Origin: Dimorphilus gyrociliatus
Taxonomy: Eukaryota > Annelida > Polychaeta > Dinophilidae
Direction of reading: 5' to 3'
Length of the DNA stretch: 64,000 bases
Assembly (NCBI GenBank): GCA_904063045.1
Contig: CAJFCJ010000006.1
Span: 1,850,946 to 1,914,945, forward strand
The notes beneath the pieces are model-generated. The model searched no databases and was not told the DNA's origin. It saw only the letters and a list, made by a program, of their open reading frames with translations. The number at the start of each line of letters is the position of its first letter. Position 1 is the stretch's first letter. Positions 50,397 to 61,900 of this stretch are shown piece after piece. Position numbers and translations under genes: made by a program.

Positions 50397-50792
50397 TTAT
50401 ACTTGAGCTATGGGGCCAGGTTCTGTAATTCCCTCAGTTGAACTCCTCGCTGCCATTTTTATGCTAATTTGAGAACCATTGAGAGTTAAATGCCCATTAT
50501 CCCTTTTCTTCTTTCTTGTATAAGCTACGCAATACCTGATAAAACCGCCTATTATACAAAGTAGACCGGAGACTAGGAAGACCGGACCAATAATAATAAG
50601 GGCGTTTGTGGATGAACTCGAGGATTTCCGAAGGCCGAGAAAAGTTGTTAAGGTTCCGGCTATTAGCAGAAAGAAACCCAAGCAAATTACCATGACCCCC
50701 TGAGTCATGTGATTGAGGAACGGATCTCTGGGTTTACTCCCTGCTGCTGCCCGTTGTCGTTGACGAATAGGGATTCGAACTATGGCCGGCAT
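50397..50792 (-). CDS. Small two-transmembrane protein of unknown function
   Basis: Intronless frame of 131 aa with balanced amino-acid composition, unlike the AT-driven frames around it, which is why I accept it. An Arg-rich N-terminus (RIPIRQRQR) precedes TM1 (GVMVICLGFFLLIAGTLTTFL). A Ser-rich short loop (RKSSSSSTN) leads to TM2 (IIIGPVFLVSGLLCIIGGFI). A cytoplasmic-looking basic segment (YTRKKKRDNG) and a polar tail follow. The GP-x-FL-x-x-GL pattern in TM2 recalls small two-pass families such as PIRT or TMEM200 in vertebrates, but this is a weak topological resemblance, not an identification. No neighbour within 4 kb on either side. Confidence 0.6.
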   Translation of the reverse strand: MPAIVRIPIRQRQRAAAGSKPRDPFLNHMTQGVMVICLGFFLLIAGTLTTFLGLRKSSSSSTNALIIIGPVFLVSGLLCIIGGFIRYCVAYTRKKKRDNGHLTLNGSQISIKMAARSSTEGITEPGPIAQV

Positions 50793-51065
50793 AATTCTAA
50801 TACTTTTTTTCTCTAGATTACTTCACGTTTTCCTTGAAAATTTCTTTTTATGACCTATTAACAAACAATATCTAATATAGTCATAAAACAGTCAATTCTA
50901 ATGTTTGTTATGATTGCACATAGGTCTATCTTTCCATTGATTTACATATCGTGTATGAATGCACTAGTAAATAGATGTAGTACGTAAAGAATTATCGGAA
51001 AAAAAATCCTATTGAATAATATATTATCTAGGAAATATATATATAAAAATAATGCTGTATATACT

Positions 51066-51091
51066 GTATATATATATATATATATATATAT
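51066..51091. repeat. (AT)n microsatellite
   Basis: AT run of about 26 bp. Confidence 0.8.
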
Positions 51092-54000
51092 TCGCATATA
51101 TTCACCCATATAGGATTAATAAAGTTATAGTTACATATAATTAAAATCCTCGTTCAAGAGCGATCAAAGACACTTTTATGCAGATTATAAGAATTAAAAT
51201 AATTTTTTAAACCCCTTTTATATCTTGTTCAAAATTAAAATGTTCAATAAAATTTACAACGAAAAAATAAAACAAAAGAACTCTATTTTTTAATGATAAT
51301 AATCAAATGATCAACGGAAGTGAGACTATGATATCTATTAAATAATCGATAAGAGAAGCAAAATTGCCTTTTAATTATACTAAACGATTGCTTCACGGAA
51401 GTAAAAATGGATTGTAGAAGAAGCCTATTGAAAATTTATCAAGGTGATCCTTTGATCTAAATAGACACTACTGCCTTTTGTTTTTTTTTTCTTGAATAGA
51501 TGGTTAATTAAATATTTATATACATAAGAATTTGTCAAATGTATATCTTATATATTTTTGTAAACGACAACATGTACTTTATATATTTCATACTTAAAAA
51601 TTTATTTAGCTTTTATCTTAATAAAAGTTAAAAGAAAAATTTTTCTTCACCCTCTTGACTCTTTCACCTCTCTCTTAAACAGCTAACCTTTTAATAGTAC
51701 TTTATTTTTGTTTATCTTCAATAAATACTAGACAATACTAATTACTTTTTCATCGCTTCAACATCTAAATCGAAATGTATTTGTGCTGGCTAATTGACAA
51801 GAAAAAAACGCCGACTGTTGAGACAACCTATTAAGAAATATCGATCGTTGAAACAGAAAAAGGTGAAAGAGGTAATAATGAGTAGTACAAGAAAATAGAC
51901 TGGTACAAGGGTCAGAATAAAGGACAAAAGGAAATAAAATTGGACAGTTTTATACTATGTTCACAAGTACAAACACACCGACACACGCACATATATATAT
52001 ACATATATATATTGTTATTTTTTATCGGATAAAGTATATTATTATCATGTGGTTTGGCAAGAGCGGAAAAAACTATTCGCATACAGAAAGGATGAAAATA
52101 TATAAAGTTCGTAAATATTTGCGGTCGATCTAGAGTAACTTGACTAGACGTCACATTCTCTCCCGTAAGTTATGTTTTATCCCAGCGAAAATAGAAGATA
52201 TATACAACTTCCACTAATATTATCAAATACGCTATTTATATAATTAATCTACAATTTATTTATGTTATTTTTTACGCTGTCCAAGTTAGTGACTATATCG
52301 ATTTTCCTATTCTCTTTATAAGCCTATCACTCTATTATTATTATTGATGAACTTTAATTTTTCTGTAGTTGGCGCCTATTATACGCTTTTTGACGCTTTT
52401 TTTCTCAAAGTGCCTAATTAGCGCTTAACTTTGTAGTTTCTAACAAAATAACTAGTTCAAAGAATTTAATTAAAAACGTTCAAAGTTCCTTAGATTTAAT
52501 AAAAGTAATAATAATAGAAAATTTCTCTCATGCGATAAGAGAAAAAAAATATTACACACGAATACTAATCCGCTAATCCATTAAACGAGTATGGACGTCT
52601 TAAAACAACCCGTTAAATGATATTATATGTAACTAAGGATGAGCAATGAAAAAATGGAAAAGGCTCCTACGTGACGCTTTTACTTCGAAAGACACTTTTT
52701 CAGATACTTCAACATATTCCCAATAAAAAATCTTTTCTGTCATAGAAATCTTTCACAGAAAATGATAAAAGACATTAAATACTTCTATACTTTCATTCGT
52801 CCACAAATTTATTTCCCTATCCCTTTCAATTTCTATTCAGCTATTGAACAGCTCTTTTCTCTATAATTCATTAACGAAGTTTCATTTTCCCCTTGTCTTC
52901 CTTTTCTCTTTCTTAATAAAAAGAGGATTTTTTTGTACTGTACATTAAGAACTTTTTTATTCCAACTTCTCTGCAGTTTTTCGAAAAGAAATTCAGCTCA
53001 ACTCAGCTTAACATATATTACTAAAATCGTTTGGATTAGGCCTAAATCATCTTTTTTTTTGACGTCTAAACTGTCTGAAAAGTATTGATCAGTATAAGAG
53101 CTATAAAAATAAATGATCAACGGCTTATATAAAAAAAAAAACACATGTTCATTTCCCCTCCCCAAACTGTCCCTTTCAAAATATACTCATTTTCCTTTCC
53201 CTTTCAAATTTCCTCCTTTCTCCTACAAGGCCTACTTGTAAATGAATTTTTATGTTTTACCATTTGATACGTATATATAAAATTTATCCTATGTTCCTAC
53301 TAGCAACGCCTATTTAATTATTGAACAACTGAGGGAAAAAATTAAACGCTTATTGTTTTAAAATAGAATAAAAACTACGAAAAGAACATTTAAAAAGATT
53401 CAACTTACCTCAAAAAAAAATAGACTATCAAGATGTTTAGCCTTCAATTAAAGACGTTTCCTTCTTTCTTTGTTATATAAAAAGAATTAAATTTTAAAAA
53501 AGAGAATAATTTCCCTTTCTTTCTTTATTTTGTAAATCAAAATCTTGCAGACAATTCGCAGTTTTGAGGACGAAAAAGTCAAGATGAATGAGTAAGAGTT
53601 TAATAATAAAATGTAGTAGATTATTATCAAACTTATGCAGATGAAAATTCTAACAAATAAACAAAAGAGATTCTTTCCTCTATTTTAATTGATTTAGGTA
53701 GAATCAGTATAATTCAAACATACTTCTAGCCGTCTTTCTTCGCTCTGTATACAAATGAAGAGGGTTTTTACGCTCTGATTGACTCTGATGCCCCCTACCG
53801 GTTAGTACACATTGATCGAATTTATTCATACGTTTTTATTAATTGATATTGAGAGTTGCGTGAACATGATTAACATAAAACATGTAGACCGATTTACTAT
53901 AAATATACATGCAGTATGTAATATGTATTTAACTATACATATATTATATGGTACATTCAACAAAAAGCCTATACACTTAAAGAACTAAGAGTAAAGAAAG

Positions 54001-54267
54001 AAGGTTTACATTTTATTAGAACTTTTTCTATCGAATTTTAGCTTATTACCTCATTTTATCACCTTTTTATTGTAAAAAAAAAATAAATTCTTAATGAAAT
54101 TTTATTAGTTTGTTTATATATTTCAATTTGTTTTATAAGTAATCATTTTGCAGTAAAAAAATCGTTATAGAATAAAGATTACTATCAAAAGATTCAGGGA
54201 TAATGACCGCATATATGTATTAGAGGAAAGAAACTGTCATTTTTTTTTATCATTATAAAAAGTCTTG

Positions 54268-54405
54268 TCTATCTGTCTGTCTCCGTCTCTCTTTGTCTCT
54301 CTCTCTCTCTCTCTCTCTCATTCTCGCTCTCTGTTTCTTTCTTTTTATACCTTTCCTTATTACTTTGTCATTTAACATAACGTAGAGTAAGAGAGCGCGA
54401 GAGCG

Positions 54406-54436
<31 letters not shown>

Positions 54437-54445
54437 TAGATAGAA
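54268..54445. repeat. Facing (CT/GTCT)n and (GA/GACA)n microsatellites
   Basis: A left arm rich in gtctgtct and CT repeats (54268-54335) and a right arm of agagcg plus at least seven gaca repeats (54390-54445) are approximately complementary, with about 55 bp between. Together they could form an imperfect hairpin. Confidence 0.7.
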
Positions 54446-54792
54446 TAGAGAAAGAGAATCAGTTGTGTGCAATAAATCTTTCCTGAGCTCACATAGGTGA
54501 GAAGAAAAGCAAATTTAGATCTTTCTTTATTTTTGAGTATTTCAGTGAACATTAAGAAGTTCCTATGAAGTTGATTTAATAGAAGAATAATACAAAAAAA
54601 ATTAGACACGCCTGGTAAAAATGTTGTTAAAAGAATATAGCAGCGTTGGGTCATATATGACCTTTTAACTATAAGCTTTATGAAATGTCACCTACTAATT
54701 GGACGCTTGGACAATAATTTTTGGACGTTTTTTCACGTGGATCCTATGAGAAATTTAGCAGATGGGGCTATCCTATATAAAAAGATCCTCTT

Positions 54793-57700
54793 TTGCCTTT
54801 CAATACACTTTTTATCATCGAAATGGAAGAGAGTTCTATGGAGCAACCGGAAACCATTCGTTTTAGGAGGACAAACGCTTGGAGTGATAATTCGATCAGC
54901 GCTTGCGCCCATATGTTCGGTTGGTGGTTAAAACTATATTATTTTCTTGAAGAGGTTGTAGCCAGGTTTTATAAATATCAATAATCGAAATTGTGAATGT
55001 GTTTTAGAACATTCCAACATAAAAAAAAAATTGTATAAGATAGATGAGCGCATGTGTATTATTATGATTTTTTTTTTGTTGGTCTATAATTATAATCTAC
55101 TAAACATTAGTAGCGAAAAGGTGAATGTATTCATCTAAAAACATTGATTGAACTCACTTTCATTCAGGTATTGCTGGATTATTAACTACCATTATTGCTC
55201 TAATTAGTGATAAGTGGTTATATGTTTCGGAACCTGTAAATATTAAATACAAAGATAGTATTACGAATGCAACTCTTGAACAAGAAGTCTCTGTAAAAGT
55301 ATATTCCGGTTTATGGCGTTTATGTCTAGAACCAATCCCAGGCGGTTAGTATAATATAAATATATATATATTATAGAGTATATAAAACTAGAAATATAGA
55401 TATTGATATTTATAGTTATATAATTGAATATATTGTTCCACTAATAGAAAAAGAGATATCTCATATACAAATAATTTGTATTACGTAATCTAAAATAGAG
55501 AAATTCTTAGCATAAGTAAAATATCATACCAACTTATTAATAAAATACTCAAATAAACAAGAATTAATCTTGTTTAATTGCACTTTTAACCTTTTCGTTT
55601 AACCGCTAGGAATGCTTTTATTTTTATTTGTTTTGTTTGTACTTTTGCCTTGTGAAAATAAAGCAAGTCTTATAGTTTATATGTAAATTTTGGTTTATGA
55701 ATATGTAAATAAGTCATATATATATATATATATATATGTTATATAATAGACAGCATTTGAAATATTTACTTAAATCATTGTGTCTGTATTAGTCTATCAC
55801 TAGTCCGTTTTATTTGTAAAGTTGGTTGCTCGTATTTTACTGACAGAGGTCAATTGCACTACTATTGATTATAGTGGATCATGGACGGAACGCTTGGAAA
55901 ATGCGCTTACAACTGAACTGATATTAAGTAAGTAAAAATATACTTTATAATATTCAAAACCTCTATTCATAGAGTATTGTTTAGTTGTTACAATAAATAC
56001 TTTTCTTTCCTCTGTAATTTTTCATCTTTATCATTTCGTATAAAATAAAGAAAATCTACTTATTTCATTTATGTCACTATTTGAGTACAATAATAACATA
56101 TTTAGATATAGAAAAGAAGTGAAAGTAATATAAATTAGGGAAGAAATATTATGTTTAAAATGTTAATTGTTTAATACCCAAGGCAAAATCGACAGGCGAG
56201 AATAGGTTAAGGTTAGTAGGAAGCGTAAATTCATGTGTATTGTTAGTAAATTAGAAAAAGAATTACCAGCAGCCATAGGATAAGAGGAAGAGTAGGAGGA
56301 CGGCGAATGAGGGAAGAGAGAATTAAGATATATATAGCTACTGAAATAATACAATTAATTGGAAAATAATATGTCTTTTTTGAGTTACAGATAAAAAAGT
56401 AATTATAGGGTGGAGCTTATGAACTTTATAAAGTTTTCATTCACGTGACTTCTCACCATTAATTTCATCATACAAACAATTGTTTGCCTTCATCGATCAT
56501 CTTTTGTATGCTTCGCTTAAACATATACATATTAACCTTATTTGAATAATTCGTTTATTTTTTTTAAATATATATCTTAATCATCTTAAATATAAAACTT
56601 ATATATGAGAATACACAGATTACTTCAAAGTATATTTAAATGTAAACTGGTCCAAGTTACATTTTTCCTTATTTTTTTATACATAATTGATAATCGTTTA
56701 TTATTTAATTAAAGATATTAGTAAAAAGCTTACTTATTTTGTAATTAAATATTATTATTTTTACGCACCAATTCGTTTGGAAAAATAGACCGATAAGAGA
56801 AATATTTTGAAAACAAACCCTCGGAAAAGCTTTTCAAAAAAAACTTGTAAAAACTTATCGATTTCACATTCTAGTTTATTATTTATATAACGTTTGTTTG
56901 CAAAGGAATATTGTATAAACTTTATTCAAGTTGAAAAATTTACTAATTATTCTAATATCTATGATAAAGGAATAAAGAGAGGATTGATTTATATTATCAT
57001 CATACTAATACCTGTAATCGTACATCTTCGTATATTTTTTCTTTTCTCAGTAGTTTATCCCTTAAATGTTCGTTGATTACGTATTTTGCTATTATCTCTT
57101 ATGACTCATTAACGCTTTTTTATCAAAAGTTTTTCTTTAATAAAAAGTGAATTAAGCTTTCATTTTCTTTTTCCTTTCATTCACTTAATATTTTTTAAAT
57201 CTTCTTAAAATAAATCATATCACGTGATACATGCTACAAACATTAAGATGAAATAAGTCCATATACCTTATTCGATATAATAAGGCATATATCTATTATT
57301 TTTTGATTTTCTACTTTTTTAAGCCATAATCCCTTCCTGCCGCCCCCCACCCCTCTCTCTCTCTCTCTCTCTGTTTCTTTAAAGCACTGATCAGATTTTA
57401 TGCTATCCTGTACTTCCAATCAACTATATATGTTTGCCGTACTTCACATATAATAGGCCTATCTATTATTAATCAATGCTTTGTGCTAGGCCGTTTTAAA
57501 ACAGTATACATTATATTCCATTTAGAGAAATTCTCTTTCCTATTTTTCGTTAGCTTTAGCAATAGTCATGTATTTTTATTGTATTTTATTACAATTATAT
57601 ACTAAAATATAAGTTGCTTTTTTTTTAATGTCTTTATTTTGTTTAAATAGCTATTTTCCATCTGTATATAGTTTTTTTTAATGCCAATAGGAGGAATAAG

Positions 57701-58148
57701 AAAATCTTCAATTGCCTTCGCTTTAAGTACAATTTTGCAGTTTGCCGCGGCAATTGTTGCCGGCATGGGAAATCTTCGAAAGAATAGTCTATGCTTAATA
57801 GGAGCCATCATGTTTATAATTTCTGCTTTAATTCTATCTGCAGCAGTTATATTGTATGTCTGCGCTGTAAATGATGAAGTAACTCATCGAAAAAAGCCAA
57901 TTTTTATGGGCGAATCAGTATTTTCGCACCGATACGGTAGAGGTTTTTTCCTAATTGCAGCTTCAATAATCTGTTCTCAAGCGGCTGCCGCAACGAATAT
58001 CTACTTATCGGAAAGATGGTATCAGCATGATTATAGGAGGTTTTTTAAGGCTATACCGGGTTTGCGGAGGAAATTACCCATCAAATTATCTCGAAGCCTC
58101 AGTTACCGTCTAAGGGAATCAAGACTTTCTATACTGGTTACTTCTTAA
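54793..58148 (+). CDS. TARP/CACNG-like four-transmembrane protein
   Basis: Member of the voltage-dependent calcium channel gamma / transmembrane AMPA-receptor regulatory protein family, auxiliary subunits of ion channels. Exons 54793-54919, 55168-55344, 55847-55927 and 57691-58148 give 280 aa (270 if the in-frame ATG at 54823 is used). All introns are phase 1, and four exons is also the vertebrate CACNG layout. TM1 spans exons 1-2 (SACAHMFGIAGLLTTIIALI) followed by DKWLYV. The loop carries the claudin/TARP signature YSGLWRLC and a glycosylation site (NATL). Exon 3 supplies a second loop Cys (VNCTT). TM2-TM4 lie in exon 4 (after ILRGIRKSSIAFAL), ending with HRYGRGFFLIAASIICSQAA. The cytoplasmic tail is strongly Arg-rich (GLRRKLPIKLSRSLSYRLR) and ends LVTS, not a class I PDZ ligand. 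Intron 3 is 1.76 kb. Confidence 0.8.
55713..55736. repeat. (AT)n microsatellite in TARP-like intron 2
   Basis: AT run of about 22 bp. Confidence 0.8.
57354..57372. repeat. (CT)n microsatellite in TARP-like intron 3
   Basis: Short CT run after a C-rich stretch (cgccccccacccc). Confidence 0.8.
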
Positions 58149-58984
58149 ATGACCGAAAACTGTGTCGACTTTTTTCCCTTCTCTTTATTAATACCCTTGG
58201 AACAAATGAACGATTGTAGTATGAATTACAATTAATGAGATCATTCATCTATCTCATTAATATAACCTAGCAATGTAATATACAAAGCCAACATTTCCTG
58301 TCCTCTTTTTCGCTCTTCAGCCACTTTTCTCTTATCTATTTTAAATATGTAAAGTTCATAAAAAGCATAAAGAAAAGAATAAAATAAGCGCCTAAGATAT
58401 CTATAAAATGTTTTATTCATACATTTTAGTATTTACATTCAAAGTAAACTCTAAAGGTTAATAATAAGTGAATACAATAAATGAAAAGAGAAGGAAAATT
58501 TAATCAGTTGTCTTGATGAACTAGCTAATAAGGCTCTGAATAGTCAGGCTTGAACAGCTTTATTAGCTCATTATGCGAAAATCTATTCTTTTAAACGCTT
58601 TTCAAACTTATCTTATACAATTTATTTGGACAAGATATACAAAAAAGACCTTGCATATTTTAGAAGATAACGTAATTCTTTCAATCCAGAAAATTTTCTT
58701 TTCTTCTCTTCTTCGTTTAAAACCTTCCAATGAAGCTATAATTAGCTGTAAGAGCAGTGAACTTTGGCTGGATTTAAAAAGTTGTCACTTCCGTCTACTA
58801 TCATATACAATTACGTATTATTGCAAAATATGCAAACGCATGCTTGTAATACAGCATAGTCTCTTCCTTAATATGGAAATTGAAGGAAATATTGAGCTTG
58901 TTTATCGTGATTTAGCATACATAGTAATCTATTCATATAAGGTTTGAAATTCTGAAAATAAAGATCTTTTTGAATAAAAGAGTA
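58149..58984. other. Intergenic; one doubtful open frame
   Basis: About 840 bp. It includes an ATG-initiated plus-strand frame at 58573-58947 (124 residues, starting MRKSILLNAF). It is unusually long for this AT-rich sequence but has no recognisable motif and no splice context, so it is mentioned rather than called as a gene. Confidence 0.4.
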
Positions 58985-61900
58985 ATGGAGGATAATTGGA
59001 GGCCACTACCAGTAGTACTTTTTAATTATATTTTTAACTTGTATACTAATAAATCAATTTGTTTTTAATAAATAAAAAGAATAATAAGCTATTCCTTTTC
59101 TAACAAAGGAAAAAGTATACTTTTATCATTTATTATTTCTTTTTGTGATAAAAAAAATAGGCCAAAAGGCCGTGGTCTGATGAGGATAAGGACAGTAAAG
59201 GTATAAAAGACGGTGCAACTAAATACGAATCTTGGAAGAGGTAACACTTTTCTTCCCTTTTCGCTAATGATGATTACATACTTTAAGTATTAAATGAATT
59301 TTCAGCTTATTACTCAATTATACAAGTTCAACCACTTTGCACGGAGTTCGCTATATTACGATCGATACTTTATTTAAAATTAGAAGGTCTCCAATTCTTT
59401 TCTAATTAGTTTAATTAAGCAATTAAATAATAAGACTATTCAATATTTATTTAATATAAATAATATAGTATTTTTAATTATTTTTAAGTATGACTTAATT
59501 TCTGTTAATGCATATAATATTTATTAATAATAATAAAAACACAGAATCCTTTGGGCATTGTTAGTAGCTTCGGCCTTTGGAGTATTCGTTTACTATACAT
59601 ATAGTAAAATCGATTACTTTTTACAATATCCGAAAAATATAGACGTCGAAGTAACTTATCTACCAAGGGTCAAGTTTCCTGCCGTAACGATTTGCAATCA
59701 GAATCAATTGAAGTACCATTTTTAATTGGCCTCGTTTATCAACTCTTATTCTTCATTAATTTAGATTAACGGAACTCGCCGAAAAGAAATACTACAATCT
59801 CGTTCCACTTTTATTTCCAGTTGAAAAGAATTCAGGTATAGAAAAATCTTTTTCTTAATTGAATAAATTTAAAAGAATGAGGAAGAGAGAGAAAAGGTGA
59901 GAGAGAATGACGGAGGAAACGGGTAAAGAGATATTTTTTATTAATTTAAATCAAAAGAGATATTTACGTACATAGCTTTATTAGTTGATACTATTACGTT
60001 GACTCGTCTTATCCTAATACATACGATATAAAGGTAATATACTGTTAGATCCCATACAAACTGGTATTAACACACTTTAATAACGCATTAACTATATCCT
60101 TTTAAAAACAAATTAGGAACGATAAGGCTTCCGTTTAGTCATCCGGTTTAGACTCTTCCGTCATAATTTTTTATAAATTTTTTTAATGTCAGCATCGATT
60201 AATAAATCAAAGAGAATTTTTGCAACTTCCGCTAACTTTCTTTCTTTCCGATTTCTCTGTTTTGTTATATGAATGTAGACATATTTATGACATTTTTGTT
60301 CTTTTGTTTCAAGTATTCAACCCTCTATTTATCCAACAGCTAGGAGCCAATGCCGAATAGATCAGTGGATGTGTCTTGGTCAAGATAAATGCATCGATAA
60401 AAATTCAATATGTGACGCTTTTCCTGATTGTTTGAACGCAACCGACGAGACAAACTGCAGTAAAACATAATACAACTTAAAAATCATTTTTTATATAAAA
60501 AATCAATTTTTGTCCTTTTCTATTCACTTTCGCAATAGCAATCTGCCCAGCTTTGCTCCTACAAAATCAATTCAACGTCACTACTAATTTGACGTCGTTA
60601 CTGTTTAAACGACAATCGAATACTTTTAACCAAAGCCGACTGGTCTATATGACCGATCGGAATGAAATACTTTACATATTCAAAATAAAGAATAAGTGGC
60701 TAATTTCTGATATCTACATGCAGGAAACAAATTACGTAGCAATTTTAGATCAAGATAGCGAACTACCATACGGCGAAAACTTGGTTTGGAAAACGGAAAA
60801 TGGTTCGAAAATTGGTTCCATGATGTGCTTTTGTTAGTAATAAATAGGCCTATAAAATCTAATATTTTTTCCCGCCTTCAAGAAAACTATATATATATAT
60901 ATAAGTAAATAAATAAATATACGTATATAAATATGAGTTTATGTTACAGACAATCCTGATAAGACGAAAAAACATAGTAGTATAGGGAATATTACTGGCG
61001 TGTCGCTTAATGATTTGTACGACACATCGTCCCATAAGAAAAGAGATTTTGTTGAAAAATGCATTTGGAAAGGGAAAGACTGTAATAACGAAGATATTTT
61101 TGAACAATACACGGATATGGGAGTTTGTTTTACGTTCAATTCAAAAAATGATATGTTTATTGAACAGTCTGGTCCTGGTTACGGACTAACTTTGGCGCTG
61201 AATATTGAACAATACGAATATACTAAAAATTCCGAGACTGGAGTTGGTGTTAAATTGTTAGTTCATGACGTAGACGACAGGCCTCTTGTAAAGGAGAAGG
61301 GCATATCGGTATCTCCTGGATTATATTCTTTCATCTCAGTGGAAACGACTCAAGTTTGTTATCTTTTCTCTAAGTTAATTTAGCTCTTTATCCCTACGGA
61401 TTAGGTAGAAAATTTGAAGCCACCGTGGGGAAATTGCGGAGACAAGGATTTAAAATATTTCAGCGGTTATAGTTCAGCCAAGTGTAAATTACAATGCGAA
61501 ACCGATTTCCTACAAGATAGATGCAACTGTAGAGATGTATCAATGCCAAATCGAGATGGTAAATAGCATAAATCAATAAATTATTATACGTAATAAAAAC
61601 AGTCATAAAAGTACATTGAATAAAAATTGTCGAATAAGATTAAAGGATTATCGTTAAAATATGAGTAATTTTAAATTATAGCTATATATTTTTTATATTT
61701 TGAACGAATATTATATCAACTAAAGTAAAGAGGACGTTGTTCTTTAACTTGAAAAAAAAGGAGAAAATACTTTATACATACAAACATATTATCCAAGCAG
61801 CTCATTAAACGCATTATTTTCTTACAGGTTTTCCTCAAGTATGCAAGATCGATCAATATATCAAATGTGCAAAGCCATTCTTAGGTTGGTAGATCTATAT

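Larger units (their letters stand above)
50793..54792. other. Long gene-poor AT-rich interval
   Basis: About 4 kb without a supportable exon. Contains an AT repeat at 51066-51091 and a CT repeat facing a GACA-type repeat at 54268-54445. Long frames overlapping the repeats (for example 54253-54654 minus) are repeat translations. Confidence 0.5.

Noticed and set aside
54253-54654. 133-residue minus-strand open frame
   Set aside because: Much of it is translated CT/GACA microsatellite (Arg-Glu and Ser-Val-Cys-Leu runs); no family motif.
58573-58947. 124-residue plus-strand open frame
   Set aside because: No recognised motif, no splice partners and no conserved-looking composition; kept only as a note in the intergenic entry.
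59163-59190. ggccaaaaggcc hairpin followed by ctgatgag, reminiscent of a hammerhead ribozyme core
   Set aside because: The required downstream GAAA element and stem pairing are missing, and the segment reads in frame as an exon of the DEG/ENaC gene.
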